The translations under genes and the position numbers were made by a program. This document shows positions 11,140 to 23,579 of a stretch of 64,000 nt of DNA, one piece after another (positions within the stretch are counted from its first letter, which is position 1; each line of letters begins with the position of its first letter). The stretch comes from Helianthus annuus (taxonomy: Eukaryota; Streptophyta; Magnoliopsida; Asterales; Asteraceae). The notes under the pieces were generated by a model, which made no database searches, was not told the origin of the DNA, and saw only the letters and a list, made by a program, of their open reading frames with translations. The stretch spans positions 140,989,807 through 141,053,806 of the forward strand of contig NC_035449.2 of the NCBI RefSeq assembly GCF_002127325.2. The letters run 5' to 3'.

Positions 11140-12439
11140 CTTTGGCTCGGCCAAAGCTAATGAATGTCATTCGTTATGTAATTACATCCCAACAAGTTCG
11201 TTCACATTATTGAAATCGTTATTGTTTAATATAAACCATAGTATTCGTTTTTGAAATCATCGTTGAAAGCGTCGAAATCGTTTAACACATATGAATCACC
11301 ACAAAACAATTGAAAACAGTAAAACAGGGGAACTATGTACTCACATTGGATTGCAAAGATATCCTTGACTAAATGGACTTAACAAAGCTAGGGCAAACCA
11401 AGGAAATCAAATAGCACCTAGTAATCGGATCGCTAAGTTAATAAATCGATACCTAAATCGGGAGATCGGGTAGAATGAGGTCTCGTAAACCAAATGAGTA
11501 TTGGAACTCATGTGATATGGTTCAACAAAGCCTACATTTTAAATCGTAACCTATCCTAAGTGCTTACGACCCTTTAAGACCCATTAAGGTAGCTTACGCT
11601 ACTTTAACGCGTCGTTCGTGCGAAAGCACGTTCGAGACGCCTAACTAGTCCTATGACAAGTATTATATGCCCTTACATGTTTAAATATGTTGCATAATCT
11701 GTTTAAGTTATAAAAATTAAGTTACATATGCTTAAAATCCAATTATGCATGAAAAGGGCATTTTGGTCATTTTCCTAAGGCATATAAACTACCTATCATA
11801 CAACTAATTAAACTAAGTGACCATAAGGTATAACCTCGGAAGGTTATTCCCTATACAACTATGGTCACACTTTATGCTTGGTCGGATCCTAACGATCGAC
11901 CAAACGGGTCGGGTTCGAAAGTCTAAGCGGTTGTCAAGACCGCTTGACTTACGACCCTAAACAAGCACTAGACTAAAAGTGACGAGTTAAACATTAAACA
12001 TGTTAAAACATGTTTAACTAAGTTAGAAAACTGGTTTGATATCAAAACAAAGTGTTTTGATACCCAAAAATAGCTTCGTTGCAAAATACGCATAAATACG
12101 CATTTTGACCGAAACTTTGACTCGTCACTTCGACTAATCGACGTGGTAATCAGTAGGTATAGTCACATAGGACTATAACCATCGTGATTACACTCACGTT
12201 GCAAAGTTCAAACGAACTTTTTGTTGACCAATTCATGGTCAAAGCAGAAAGTCAAACACTGTTTTACTTTCATGCTTGAAAAGCATAAACAGGCATGAAA
12301 GAAGCTTACAAAAGGTCCAAGCTAGGATCAAGAACAAAGAATACTAAAGATTGAAGCCATTAACCAAAGGGATAGCTTCAATGATTAGATGAGAGCAGAT
12401 TTGAATGGAATGAGCAAGGAACAAATGAGAAAACCCAAG

Positions 12440-12449
12440 CTATTTATAG
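12440..12449 (-). promoter_or_regulatory. TATA box of the older LTR
   Basis: CTATAAATAG on the minus strand at the position equivalent to 4535-4544. The upstream part (12490-12720) differs from the younger LTRs and includes CACGTGGTGCACC and GGCGCGTGGCACG words. Confidence 0.6.
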
Positions 12450-13526
12450 AAAGGTTGGATCATTTGGATCATTCCATATGTTATGAAGCTCAATCTTGAC
12501 CTTACACTTGTTAAACATTGATTGGGCAGCTTGCAAAACAGACAAACCAGCTCATAGATTTCAAAACCCAAGGATTAAAAGCTGTTTGAGCAGGCTGTTT
12601 GCTGAAATCTGGTACTTCTGGAAATGGGCTCTATCACGTGGTGCACCAGGTAGTCCTGGTTCTGGCGCGTGGCACGAGGGAGGTCAGTTCAAAGTTTCCA
12701 GTTTTGGCAAAACAGGTCCCTGGATGCTTAAAACTTGATTTTTGACTCGTTTAAGCCCCGTTAACCCCATTTCAAGGCTCTATAAAGAAGTTAAATCATA
12801 GGGAAAATAAAATATGCTTGAAAACATCTCGGATGTCGGTTCATTTGGTCGTACGGTTACGTTATTCGGTTAATTACGACGAAAACTCGAACGGACGCTA
12901 AAACGATCCAAATTGCACGACGAACGGCATTTTTGCATTCCAACCACTAAAATAGAATATTTTACTGATTAAAAATTTTTTGGATGTCCGGATATGTTAA
13001 GAACGTAAGATATGCGTGAAAATGCAAACTTAGGCACTTTTTGACGCTTTTAGTCCCTATTGATCAAATAAGTTTATTTTCGAATACCGAACCCCTCAAA
13101 GCCTATTTCTAAGCTATGTAAAGGATATTTAGGGTATGTTTAGCTTATGATCAAGTTTCGGAATGTTCGTTATTACACGAATCGGCATACTTTCGCAGTT
13201 TGACACAAATAGTCCCTATGATCGAATAAACTTGTTTTCGACACACCAAACTCTCCAAAACTTATTTCTAAGATATGTAAAGGTTATTTAAGGTATGTTA
13301 AGCCTATATCACTGTTCCAAAGTGTTTGTCGTGTTAAACTGATTACGTTTACGCATCAGTTTGCGTGTAACTTTCTAGAAAGCGATTTAAAGCTTAAAAT
13401 CGAACTAGAATCAAATCGTAAAATTGTCAAACACAAATACACAAATATTAACACCAAAACACGTCGTTTTATTGATAATTGATATTGTTTTACATCGTAC
13501 GTCGTTTACAGAGCACAGTTGTCACA

Positions 13527-13701
13527 GGAATGGTTGGCCCCCTTTTATACTCTAACCCTAATCCCTCAAACGAATGGGTCTGGGCCTTACCCTTTGAGCG
13601 AGTGGGCCTTAAAGCCTTGGAGCAACTGGCTCCTTTGAACGACTGGGCAACCATTCGCACGAAGGGGTTTTATTAATTTTAAACTTTTTTAATTTTTAAC
13701 A
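13527..13701 (-). repeat. Copia element D (pol-bearing), LTR fragment
   Basis: This is the start of a minus-strand LTR (TGTTAAAAATT in element sense from 13701), directly followed by a polypurine tract at 13702-13717. A TATA box GTATAAAAGG lies at about 13545-13555. Three related words (CGAATGGGTC, CGAGTGGGCC, CGACTGGGCA) lie upstream of it. The remainder of the LTR is cut off at 13526, where the long-LTR sequence begins. Confidence 0.7.
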
Positions 13702-13717
13702 GTATCTCCCCCTGATG
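13702..13717 (-). promoter_or_regulatory. Polypurine tract of copia D
   Basis: CATCAGGGGGAGATAC in element sense, immediately before the LTR end at 13701. It marks the 3' end of the element interior. Confidence 0.75.
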
Positions 13718-13729
13718 ACAAAAGCCTCA

Positions 13730-16700
13730 TACCATTTAACTTCAAAAGATATTGAAATTTAGATTTGTCAAACGGTTTTGTTTAAAAGTCAGCTTTCTGT
13801 TTGTTAGCGTGGATTTTTTCAATTCTAATCAACTTCTCGTAGCAATCACGGGTGAATTGATGTCGAATTTCAATGTGTTTAGTTTTTAAAGGTGAACTGG
13901 ATTCTTAGTTATATTAATTGCTGCCTCATTATCTACATAAATAGGCGTGTTCCGAAATTGCAGACCCTAGTCTCTCATCTGTTGTTGAATCCAAAATATC
14001 TGTGAGCAACAACTGCTAACCGAAATGTACTCGGCTTCACAAGTAGAGAGAGCGACCGTGGTCTGTTTCTTACACTACCATGTTACCAAACGCGTTCCAA
14101 AGAACTAGCATTGCAGTCGTAGATTTGGCGTTGAGCTTGCAGCAGCCACAGTCTGAATCGGAGTGTCCGGCAAGACTGAACTCGTCATTCCACGGGTACC
14201 ACAAGCCGGTGCTTGGGCTTCCTTTGAGATATCGTAGAATGCGTTTGACGATCATCATGTGAGAGACTCTAGGACTTGACTGATAGCGTGCTGTGAGGCA
14301 GGTTGGATACATAATATCCGGCCTAGATGCTATGAGGTACATGAGTGAACCAATCATCGACCGGTAGAGAGTCGTCGACGTTTTCTCTATTCGGGTCCGG
14401 ACAGATGCCGGGATTGAGCGCCAACGGGGTAGACATCGATGTCGTGCCTGTCATGCTGAATTTCTCCAACATGTCATTCACGTACTTTGTCTTATGAATG
14501 AATATTCCATCAGGAAACTGATCAACTTGAAGCCCAAGAAGAACTTCATCTCCCTAATTGAACTCGTCTCGAACTTGAGCTTCATGACCCTCGCAAAGTC
14601 TTTACAAAGCGCATTGTTCGTAGAGCCGAAGATTATATCATCCACAAAGATTTGGACGACCAAGATGTGCCCATCAACTTCCCGTGTAAAGAGGGTAGCA
14701 TCAACTTTGCCTTTGATAAAGCTGTTGTTTAACAGGTGTTGAGACAGAGTATCGTACCAGGCTCTCAGGGCCTGGTGCAACCCGTATAAGGCTTTATCTA
14801 GCAAGTACACTTTATCTTTGTGTATCGGATCTACAAAGCCCGATAGTTGTCCGAGAAGCAAACATCAAGCTGATTTGACATCAAGCTGATAGACCTTGAA
14901 TCCCTTCCAAGAAGCAAACATGAGGAAAATTCGTATCGCCTCGAGCCGATCAACAGGTGCACATGCTTCAGTAAAGTCGATACCCTCCTACTGGCTAAAA
15001 CCTTGAACTACCAAGCGAGCTTTGTTTCGGACTATAACTCCTCTTTCATCCTCTTTACATTTGAAGACCCACTTTGTATTAATCTTCCGGTGGTCTTCAG
15101 GTTAATCAACAAGTCTCCACACCCCAAGCTTTTCAAACTATGAAATCTCCTCTTGCATAGCGTTTACCCAACTTTCTTCGGTAAGTGCTTCCTTGTACGT
15201 TTTTTACTCAACCTGTGAAATAAAACACTTTATTGAGAAATTAGTTTGCAAAGGAGCAACTTTCAAATAAAAACAAGATAAGCCCTGATCAATCTGTCTC
15301 TGGGTTCTAAGGCCTTCTTGTATCTTTCCGATGATAAACTCCGTGGGGTGATAAAATGATGTCCGTGGCATAACTTCGTTAGGAACATTCACTTGATCCT
15401 CCAGATCCGTCACGTTCTGTTCGACACGTTGCTCGACATTTGATGTTTCATCGACAAGCTGGATATGCTCCCCCTCAAAATCAGATCCTCCTGCATTGTA
15501 TGTCGGCTCGGAATCAGAGTTATCAGATTTGTCATAGACAGGAGTTGTGACGTTCTCACCAGGTTCATTCGCGGGAGAATTTATTTCTGGTGTCTGATCG
15601 TCTGGATGCGTATTGCTCAGGCCAACTTCAGCATCATGAGTGCCAACTTGTGGTTGAGTAACACTTGGTTCTGCTGGAGGCTTGAATGAATTCCATAAGC
15701 CCTCGTAGTCAAACAACCATGCATCGCCAGGTTTCTAAGTTGGAGCGTATAATGCTGGTAATCGACATGTTGCGCTTGAATTACTCGGCTAATGCTCAAC
15801 AAGTAAACTCACTTCAGGGGACTGGCGTAACAGACGAAGAAACCTTCCGATGATTTTGCACCAAACTTGTCGTCAGGGTCTATAACAGTGCATGGTGAAC
15901 CGAATGGTTCTAGCCATTTCAAGTTAGGCTTCTGTCGATTTAGTAATTCGAAGCACGTCTTTTTATGCTCTTTGACCGTTAGAACACGATTCAGGGTATA
16001 ACACGCTGAGGCAACCGCTTGAATCCAAAAGCTTACAGGAAGCTTTGAATCTGCTAACATTGTTCGGACAGCCTCAATTAGCGTCCGGTTCTTGCGTTCT
16101 GCCACCCCATTTTGCTGTGGCGTATACAGAGCACTAAACTCGTGTAATATCCCTTGGTCGTTGCAGAATTCGAGCATCCGATTGTTCTTGAACTCCGTAC
16201 CATTATCACTTCTGATTTTTCTGATCGGCAAGTGCTACAAATTCTCGAGCTTTCGAAATAAGATCATCAGACTTTCGAAAACTTCGTCTTTGGATTCCAG
16301 AAACATTACCCACGAAAATCTTGAGAAGTCATCGGTATTAACAAGACAATATAGACTGGCCCGAATTGATCCATATGAAGTCTCCCCAGTGGCAACTTGA
16401 TCAAGTTGAGTAACTTTTATGGGTGAGACTTTTTCATCCGTTTTCCTTTTTTACAACTGATACAATCATCACCCAGATGAAAGTTTTTAAAGTTAACGCC
16501 TTCCACCAGATTGTTGTGTACCAAGAAATTCATCTTTCTCAAGTGAGTATGTGCTATTTTCCCGTGCCAGAGTATTGACTCTTTTTCCATCGCTTTTGAT
16601 ACAAAACACTGCGCTTCTTTTGACTTGGTCGTTGTGACACTCATGTCTAAGACATAGAGGTCATTTTCATGCGGCGCACACATTAAAATCCATTCTTCAG

Positions 16701-17138
16701 GAATTTTAAATCCCGGGTTGAGGATCAAACACTCTTTGTCGTTAAAATGAGTAGTGAACTTCTTATCACAAATCTGAGAAATACTCGATAAGTTATTCTG
16801 TAACTCAATTAGTGATTGACTTTCTCGAATGACACCATGTCGTTCGTTAACATTCCTTCCCCGATAATAGGACCTCCTTGATTACCAGCAAACCTTACAT
16901 AGCCCCCTCTAATTGATTTAACGTCGTAGAGTAGAGCCAACATCCCTGTCATGTGACGAGAAGCCCCACTGTCCATTATCCATTTTGATATTAGTGACCT
17001 CGGGAGCCCCTGCACATGAACAAACGCGATTACTTAAACAAGGATACCAAGCCTTCGCGGTCTTGGGTAGAGTCACATGCTTTGGTTTCTTATCAACATA
17101 ATCAGGCTTAGGTGTTCATTTTGGACATTTTCTCGCGA
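13730..17138 (-). pseudogene. pol: Copia pol remnant: protease, integrase, reverse transcriptase, RNase H
   Basis: Domains appear in the Ty1/copia order in element sense. Aspartic protease with DSGAS (about 16970). GAG-pre-integrase (16417-16728) with its zinc-binding C-x2-C end. Integrase core with SDNGTEF and an NGVAERKNRTL glutamate (15809-16231). A low-complexity acidic linker (15204-15716) ending near the reverse transcriptase. Reverse transcriptase with FVDDIIFGS (about 14640). RNase H (14070-14357 and on to about 13750, with a CEAEY-type and VDNEAA-type signature in other frames). Frame changes and stops separate all blocks, so no functional polyprotein can be made. FGS after the catalytic VDD and the long linker resemble the SIRE/Maximus lineage, an inference from family knowledge. 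Confidence 0.9.
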
Positions 17139-17143
17139 TATCT
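17139..17143. other. Target-site duplication TATCT, left copy (one change from TATGT)
   Basis: It pairs with TATGT at 33866-33870. The undisturbed coding context at this point requires TATGT, so the left copy has a G-to-C change. Confidence 0.8.
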
Positions 17144-17389
17144 TGATGTGTGTAAAATGCAACATATAAATTACATCAATTGAGGCATAAAACTAACCCT
17201 TTTTTAGTACTAATGTTGGAAAAAGTGTGCTTTTGTTCTTCTTTTGTATTTTCAGGATTAAATGAGTGTAAATGAACAAAAGGAGCAAATATGCAGCAAA
17301 ATCTAACATAATTATAAGAAAAGGAGTAAATGTGGCATGCCCGACCCCTCGATAGCATCTTCCCAAGCAAAAACAAGAGAACAGAAGGC

Positions 17390-17672
17390 TGACCACGGCC
17401 CCGTGCCCAGCGGACACGGGGGCGTGGCCAGTTGTCTGCAGAAAGGACAAAGCTATAGAAGCTTCTATTCCCGACATGGGGGCGTGCCCAGCTCAACACG
17501 GCCGTGGTTAACGCTAAGATTCACAGAATCCAAGCAAATCTTGATAGTACAGATACGCTTCTACACACGGGGCCGTGCCCAGCGGACACGGGGGCATGTG
17601 GAGCTAATGCAGACAAATTGCAATTAATGAAGAAAGAGAAAGTGGATGGACACGGGGCCGCGTCCGGGCTTC
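17390..17672 (+). repeat. GC-rich motif array upstream of TATA in the solo LTR
   Basis: Four copies of a CACGG..CCGTG / GGACACGGGGGCGTG-type motif are spaced about 80-90 bp apart (17393, 17473, 17564, 17648). Each is partly palindromic and stands out from the AT-rich surroundings. The last lies about 10 bp before the TATA box. Confidence 0.8.
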
Positions 17673-17680
17673 TGTGCAGG

Positions 17681-17690
17681 CTATAAATAG
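17681..17690 (+). promoter_or_regulatory. TATA box of the solo LTR
   Basis: CTATAAATAG directly after the GC-rich array, about 540 bp into the LTR and about 80 bp before the Tekay insertion point. Confidence 0.75.
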
Positions 17691-17762
17691 AGGTTCTTGG
17701 TTCACTTCAGAGGTATCCCTTGGCAAACGACCTCTCTCCCACTTCACCCATACTCCACCACC

Positions 17763-17767
17763 ACTAC
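17763..17767. other. Target-site duplication ACTAC, left copy
   Basis: Repeated at 32749-32753. It defines the Tekay element 17768-32748 as one insertion. Confidence 0.95.
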
Positions 17768-18589
17768 TGTCACACCCCAACCGATGGCGGAAACATCGGG
17801 GTGCGAGCACTAAGCGTTCAGATTGCTCATGAGAATCCATAACACTAAATAGTTTCAATAGAAATTAGATTCATTTCATGCAATTGTCTAAAACAACATC
17901 AACCACCAAAACACAGCATCATACTAACACAAACATAATCATTGTTTCAAAGTTTCTAGTTTTAGCTACATGGAGTATCTAAGTTCCATCCTAGCTTTTT
18001 TCACGATTTCTAGCGTCCTGTCAGCCTGCAACATGTATTAAAATAGAGTTAGTACAAAAACGTACTAGCGAGTATACAAGTTTGAGTAATAGCATAATAG
18101 ATTAAAATAACTCATATCCATCGTGTAAAAAAATAGTTTCAGCCATGCTAGTGTTCGCAGTCCAACATGTGATAGCCCAAGTATCCCAATGCTTTAGTGT
18201 TTTCCCAAGTCTCAAGGAAAACTAGAATCCTCCTAACAATACCCCCGAGAATAATGGGGAGGTGCATCTCCTATAGTGATACTATTGTTAAGGCGGAACT
18301 ACACACCCTGGATTAAACGTCCACATAGCACAAAGAATCTAGAATCAAGAATCACAAGTTTCACATACACATAGGATAGAGTGTTTAGTGTCCAAAAGTT
18401 TCAAGTATCATAGTTTAATAGAATGCATGTTGCATCCCAAAGTTTAAAACAAAAAGGGGTCGAGTATACTCAGAGTGATTGCTTAACAGATTAACTATTA
18501 TTGGATCAAAGGGAGCTCTTTAGAGTTAGCCTGATTAGATTACAACCGATAAGAGTCGGGCAGAATAACGAGATTCAAACCAAGTGTCG

Positions 18590-19060
18590 GATCAGTCATC
18601 TTGATCGGATGGCTATCCGATTGGAGTGTCACTCGATTGGGATGACTATTGTGTAGGGGACGGATTGCCATCTGATCGGATGGTCATCCGTACGGATGAC
18701 CATTCGATCGAATGGTCATTCGATCCAAGTGTTGAGATTCCAAATTGATTACCAATTGTTCAAGTTAGGTCACCTCGATTGGATGGTTATCCGATCAAAG
18801 AGCAGTTCGATCGGATTGCCACTCGATCATTGAGGTTTCCAAAGTTTCAAGTTTCTGAATAGTTTCTAAGTGTTGCAAGGTTCCAAAATCCATTGTCGTT
18901 CTGATCGGATGGCAGTTTGATCGGATGGCTACCCGATCGGATTGCCATTCGACGATCAAAGATTTAAGTTCCCAAAAATGTTTAAGGTAACGAGACAAGT
19001 GTCACCTGATCGGATGGCAGTTCGATCAGATGGCTATCCGATCGGATTGCCATTCGATTT
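18590..19060. repeat. Array of GATCGGATGG / CCATCCGATC motifs
   Basis: More than fifteen copies of a 10-12 bp word occur in both orientations, so neighbouring copies form palindromes. Matching arrays lie in the partner LTR (31070-31545), and shorter ones near the TATA region at 23030-23105 and 32225-32315. Confidence 0.85.
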
Positions 19061-20061
19061 AGTTGTCCTTGTCCCGTTCACAACCTTGTAAAATTTCTAA
19101 GTTTCAGTTTAAACCACGACGACATGATACGTATTGAGACAACAGTGAGCACATCAGTGTACAGCCGATCTGTTCAGATGGGAATCACCCAGTCTGTTCA
19201 GTCGTCTGTTCGTGATGGTTCTTATGTCAGAATTCTTACTCCGGTCATCTTCTCCGGCAACAATCCTTCTCCAAACCAACTATAGACTAATCATCAAGTC
19301 TATAGTCCGTTTAGACCCAGATCTCACCGTTTTAGGTAAAAGTTTTAAGAAAAGATGAAGATAAACATAAGTTTTAGTTGAAAAGTCTAGATTTAGTTAA
19401 GATTCAGTGTAAAACATATGATATTCCTTAGATCTGAGCTAAATCTTGGCAGGAATGATGTAACACCTCGAAATTTTGCGTCCAATAATGTATTGACACG
19501 TGTCTTGAGTTTACACGTGGTGTTAAATACTGAATAAAGGACTAAAGTTGACACACATGGAAAGTATATAAATTTGAGGGTTAAAAATGTCAACGAGGGA
19601 TAAATATAATGTACAGTAACCCTAAAAGATGCTCGTACCTTCAAACGAATGAATCATGGATCGTACGGAACGAATTATGGGAGAAAGTGAGGAATTACAA
19701 ACTACAGGGGCCAAATGTGTCAACATGTTTAAGTTATACCTCTGAGTGACCTTTGGGCATACCCAAGGCTTTGTAATGGTAAATTATACTCACTAGAATG
19801 CGCGATATAAATTTCGCGAAGTTCCGATTCAAAACAAGAAAGTTATGATCGAATTCGTTAAAAAGGGTTAAAAGCGTCAAACATTGAAAGATAAGACTTT
19901 TCGGGTAATAATAAATTAACCAACGGTTAATATGTTGGGTAGAAGTTCCGAGGCCCTTATACGCAAATAATCGAGGCCCAAATCGCAAAGTTACCCCTTC
20001 GAAACCGAAAGGCCAGGTCAATGATTACAAAAGATTTGAAAATCTTGGAAAATTGATCTCA

Positions 20062-20190
20062 GGCGGGCCGCGTTAGTGATCCAAGCAACCTCACGCGGGC
20101 CGCATGGCCAGTAGAAGATATGGGCGTGTCAGACAGATTCAGACGACCCGCATAAGAGTTAAGTGGTCTCTTACGCGGGCCGCGTTAGAC
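20062..20190 (+). repeat. GCGGGCCGCG motif cluster
   Basis: Three copies of GCGGGCCGC(G/A) plus the related GACCCGC lie within 130 bp, about 170 bp upstream of the TATA box. The same word occurs in the different LTR at 59841-59885. Confidence 0.75.
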
Positions 20191-20362
20191 CGCCAGATGC
20201 AGAAAATGCGGACAGGTTCACTGTTTGCTGTTTTAACCGACTTAGAGTGCCATTATGAGAGCATGGGCGCCCCCTAAACGACCCCTAGCACTCAGGGACA
20301 CTTGGTGATCCTCCAAGAACACTTGTAGCTTTAGTTGTCAATGATCTAAGGTGTGAAACTTG

Positions 20363-20372
20363 CTATAAAAGG
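20363..20372 (+). promoter_or_regulatory. TATA box of the nested solo LTR
   Basis: CTATAAAAGG, about 900 bp into the LTR. Followed by CTTGTTCATCACACC, a plausible transcription start region. Confidence 0.65.
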
Positions 20373-22989
20373 CCATCTAATGCACCCTTGTTCATCACAC
20401 CTTCAAACAACTCTTCTGATCATTCCTGGAGCTCAAGTGCCTTCTTTGCTCATCCCTGGTCGTGCATAGGACTCTTGTAAGTATGCTCCACCCTTCTTAG
20501 TTCAGTTTACGCATAGTTATAGCTTAAAAGTCAATCCGTCATAATTAACGATTGACTTTACGATAAATCACAAGTGGTCCAGTGGTTTGTCGAATCAAAG
20601 GTAGTTATATGTTGGTAATCATGTGGGCTTTAAACCCCTAAAAGGGCACCCTCTGATTCCCATTCTAACTAGTCCGAATGTCGAGTCAAACTTGCTTAGA
20701 AAAAGTCAACAGAATGCTATTTTGCGATTTTATGCATAATCGGTAATGTAGATAGCGTGTAACCTGTTTTAACACTCATATAACATGATAATAAGTATAT
20801 TAGCTAGTCTAAGCTTGTTTGATCCGACCATTTACTGTTTTGACCCGGTTCGGAACTGAAAGTCGCAAAACTTTGACTTTTGCTTTGACTTCAGTTCTGA
20901 CCCGTTTTGGTATGAGTTAGATATGCATTAAGACTCTCTTAGGACCAGGTTACATGATGGTTTAACCCTCTGTGACCGGTTCGTTGTTTGTCCAAGTCTT
21001 TAGCACATTTCCGTTAAATGCTTAAAAGTTGACCGTAACGCCCTTTTTACTTTAAAACGAGAATTTTGAATATGTGAAAGGACAATAACCTTAGTTACTG
21101 ATTTCTAAGCATGTCCTTAAAATTTCACGTCAATCCGAGGTCTAGAATAGGAGTTATGCTAAATAGCGCAATTACGGAAACTTTAGTAATTAAACGGCGC
21201 ATTTAGCATAAAGCCTATCTAAACCAAAATTTTGGCACCAAACCTTTTACACACTGATGTAAAATAATATTTTGGAATTTTTAAAGATTTTTAATTATTT
21301 TTAACCTGCTCATAACCTGCGGTTATGGCATCGGTTCGGTAAATACCGAATATACCCTTCTCGAGCATAACTTGAGTTCTACAAGGTATTTTGACCCGAT
21401 TCCAGTTACTACTGATTTTAAATAATAAATAGAGTATTTTGGACTTTATAAACTATTCGGAAAACTCAGATTTCCTGTAGAACTCAGAAACCTCTTTTAT
21501 AATCTTTAAAATGACCGAAATACCCCTACGGGGCATATAATGGATTTAAACTCGTTACGGGAATTATGGAAGGTATCCTACTGATACCACAACCTCTTTA
21601 AAGCATATTGACTTAGGAAACTTGTGTAGGACTCTTACGGTTACCCGTTACACCTTTTGCGCGCACGGTTCGGTTTATGTAACTAGTTTACAAAAACTAG
21701 CCGAAACGGGTCAAACCTTATTGTTTTGACCTCAAAATCCAGAGTGTGGTTATATTACCCATATAAAACAAGTCTTCAAACTTGTTGGGTCCGAATCACA
21801 TTCCATTCCCGGTTTTCGCCTTTCACGCGATTAAACCGTAATTATCCTTTGAAACTGACCGGTCTAAGCTAGGATTCTAATAGGTTGTTTAAACCTTCGT
21901 TCCAGAGTAGGAGACCAGTAAAAGAGACTTGCATTTGTTTATTAAGGATATTACTTGCTCAGGTAAATACTTTTAACTTATTTTCCCTATACGGGCTTGG
22001 ATTACGGTATTTAAAATACCGCTTGGTCGGGCAATTGACCCCAACTCATTAGTAGTCGGGTAATTTCAATGTGACCCGTTTAAAAAATTGGTTTTGTTGG
22101 CTTTACGCCTTTGGGAGCTTAATGACCATGTCCCGGATATCCTTGGCATCATTTTACGAAATGGCCACGACCCGACAATGTGTCTATATTATTAAAGGTA
22201 TAACCGTTGGTTTTCCCGCCACGGCTTTATGCTTTGTGGCGTGTCTATTAACCTTAAACCCGGCACGACCCGGGCGACCGAACGCATAGTGAACATGTAA
22301 TTCTTTTACAAGATTTGATTATAAATTATCCCAAGTTATAAAGAGTTTGTGCCTTGTGCATTCAAATCAATTTTATTAAACATTTTACAAAAGTGTCGGT
22401 TGAATGTATTTACCAGTGTAAACTGACGTTTTTTCCCCAAAAAGATTAATGCAGGTTCTACTCGTAATAGGCTGGCCACTCCTTAGCATCATTAGAGTCT
22501 CGCAAGCTTGGGATGCCAATATCTGTTGAACAATATTTTATATTTTATTTTGATCCCCTGTGGATTTGTTTCGACTACTCGTGATACTTGGATATTACAA
22601 TCAGTGGTTGAAATATAATTTATCTTTATGCTTCCATTGTGCATTCATATATTGTGTGGTTTGACTATATTGTTGCCAACTACGTCACGGTAATCCCCCA
22701 CCAGGCCCACCGGTGATACACGTGGAAATCGGGGTGTGACAAATGACATCACACCATGGTTTGTACAAACCACCATGATGACATCACCCTCAAGGGCTCA
22801 AATCTTAGAGATTTCACGGTGAAAAGTGACGTTTCAAAGGAGAATCATGTAGAGAATGATGTGTAGATCAAAGTTGTACAAGAATCTAGTGTAAAACATA
22901 CCGAAATCGCCGAGAAATGAAGAAAAAGTAGAAGTGCGTGCGTCTGGATCGAGTGAGGCTGTCACATCAGTGAGAATGATGTGACAGGC

Positions 22990-22999
22990 CTATTTATAG
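22990..22999 (-). promoter_or_regulatory. TATA box of the Tekay 3' LTR
   Basis: CTATAAATAG on the minus strand, with the GATCGGATGG array just upstream. The matching site in the 5' LTR (about 32189-32198) is altered to a CTATACAAAG-like sequence, so the copy that would drive the element has a damaged box. Confidence 0.7.
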
Positions 23000-23279
23000 T
23001 ATCAGAGGGAGAGAGTGAGCCGGTGTGCATAGACCAGATGGCAGCTGGGTTTAAATGGCCATCCGATCGGTTAGCCATCCGATCGGATTGCCATTCGGTC
23101 AATCCCATCCTTTCTGCGTTCCCATCTTTGATACGTTTTGTGAGTTAGATTAAGCATTGAGTTGTGTATTATTGGGTAATAGTATCACATAATTTGATTA
23201 TATCATTAACACAAAAGTTTCCATAGTTTCCGCCAGTGACAAGACTCCAGTCCCTCGTTCAACCAAGTCTCAAGTTTCA

Positions 23280-23460
23280 CGAGCCTCAAGAGTCAAGCAC
23301 CAAAGTATCAAAAGTCAAGAATCTAGATTCCAAGCGTCAAGAATCATAGCTTCCAAGTATCAAGTATCAAGAATCATAGTATCCAAGTATCAAGTATCAA
23401 GAATCAAGAATCATAGTATCTAAGTATCAAGTATCAAGGATCATAGTATTAGATTCACAA
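23280..23460. repeat. Tandem CAAGTATCAAGAATCATAGTATC repeats
   Basis: Imperfect units of about 20-33 bp near the LTR 5' end. The partner LTR has fewer units (about 32500-32660), so the copy number changed after insertion. Confidence 0.75.
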
Positions 23461-23541
23461 AGTATCAAATGTATCACATATCACATAGTATAGGGGCTAA
23501 AAGTGTCAAATAGGTAAAAGTCTAGGGACGCAGGTGTTACA

Positions 23542-23576
23542 GTCTCCCCTCCTTTAGGAGATTTCGTCCCCGAAAT
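23542..23576 (-). promoter_or_regulatory. Polypurine tract and adjacent palindrome of the Tekay element
   Basis: In element sense CTAAAGGAGGGGAGAC (23542-23557) precedes the LTR. The palindrome ATTTCGGGGACGAAAT lies next to it at 23561-23576. The same arrangement occurs in the long-LTR family. Confidence 0.85.
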
Positions 23577-23579
23577 CTA

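Larger units (their letters stand above)
1685..13526 (-). mobile_element. Older long-LTR Ty3 LTR, split by a later insertion
   Basis: 1685-2318 and 11145-13526 together form one minus-strand LTR of the long-LTR family. The left part matches 2740-3010 and its relatives; the right part matches 3450-5564. They are separated by the complete element 2324-11139 and its TSDs. The right end ACAGTTGTCACA (13515-13526) is the LTR 5' terminus. No polypurine tract follows it, so a solo or broken LTR is more likely than a full element. The 3' end (TGTCACACC on this strand) is missing at the left. Confidence 0.8.
19459..22741 (+). mobile_element. Solo LTR nested in the Tekay LTR
   Basis: A 3283-bp LTR with ends TGTAACACC/GGTGTGACA, flanked by AATGA at 19454-19458 and 22742-22746. 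The uninterrupted target is visible in the partner LTR at about 31936-31950, which confirms the breakpoints. It contains a TATA box (20363-20372) and a GCGGGCCGCG motif cluster (20062-20190) upstream. No internal domain is present. Its ends and length suggest a Ty3 family related to the long-LTR elements, but little of the interior matches them. Confidence 0.92.
17768..23541 (-). repeat. 3' LTR of Tekay element (split by a nested solo LTR)
   Basis: The LTR is 17768-19458 plus 22747-23541, about 2.49 kb net against 2.51 kb for its partner 30239-32748. Ends are TGTCACACC.../...GGTGTTACA. It holds two arrays of a GATCGGATGGCCATCCGATC-like motif (18590-19060 and 23030-23105), a TATA box at 22990-22999 and a tandem repeat near its 5' end (23280-23460). 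Confidence 0.92.

Noticed and set aside
12496..12738. 80-codon plus-strand frame
   Set aside because: Lies upstream of the TATA box in the older LTR, antisense to it. No family resemblance.
17176..17499. 107- and 94-codon frames on the minus strand
   Set aside because: Antisense to the promoter region of the solo LTR and created by its GC-rich motif array. No domain is recognisable.
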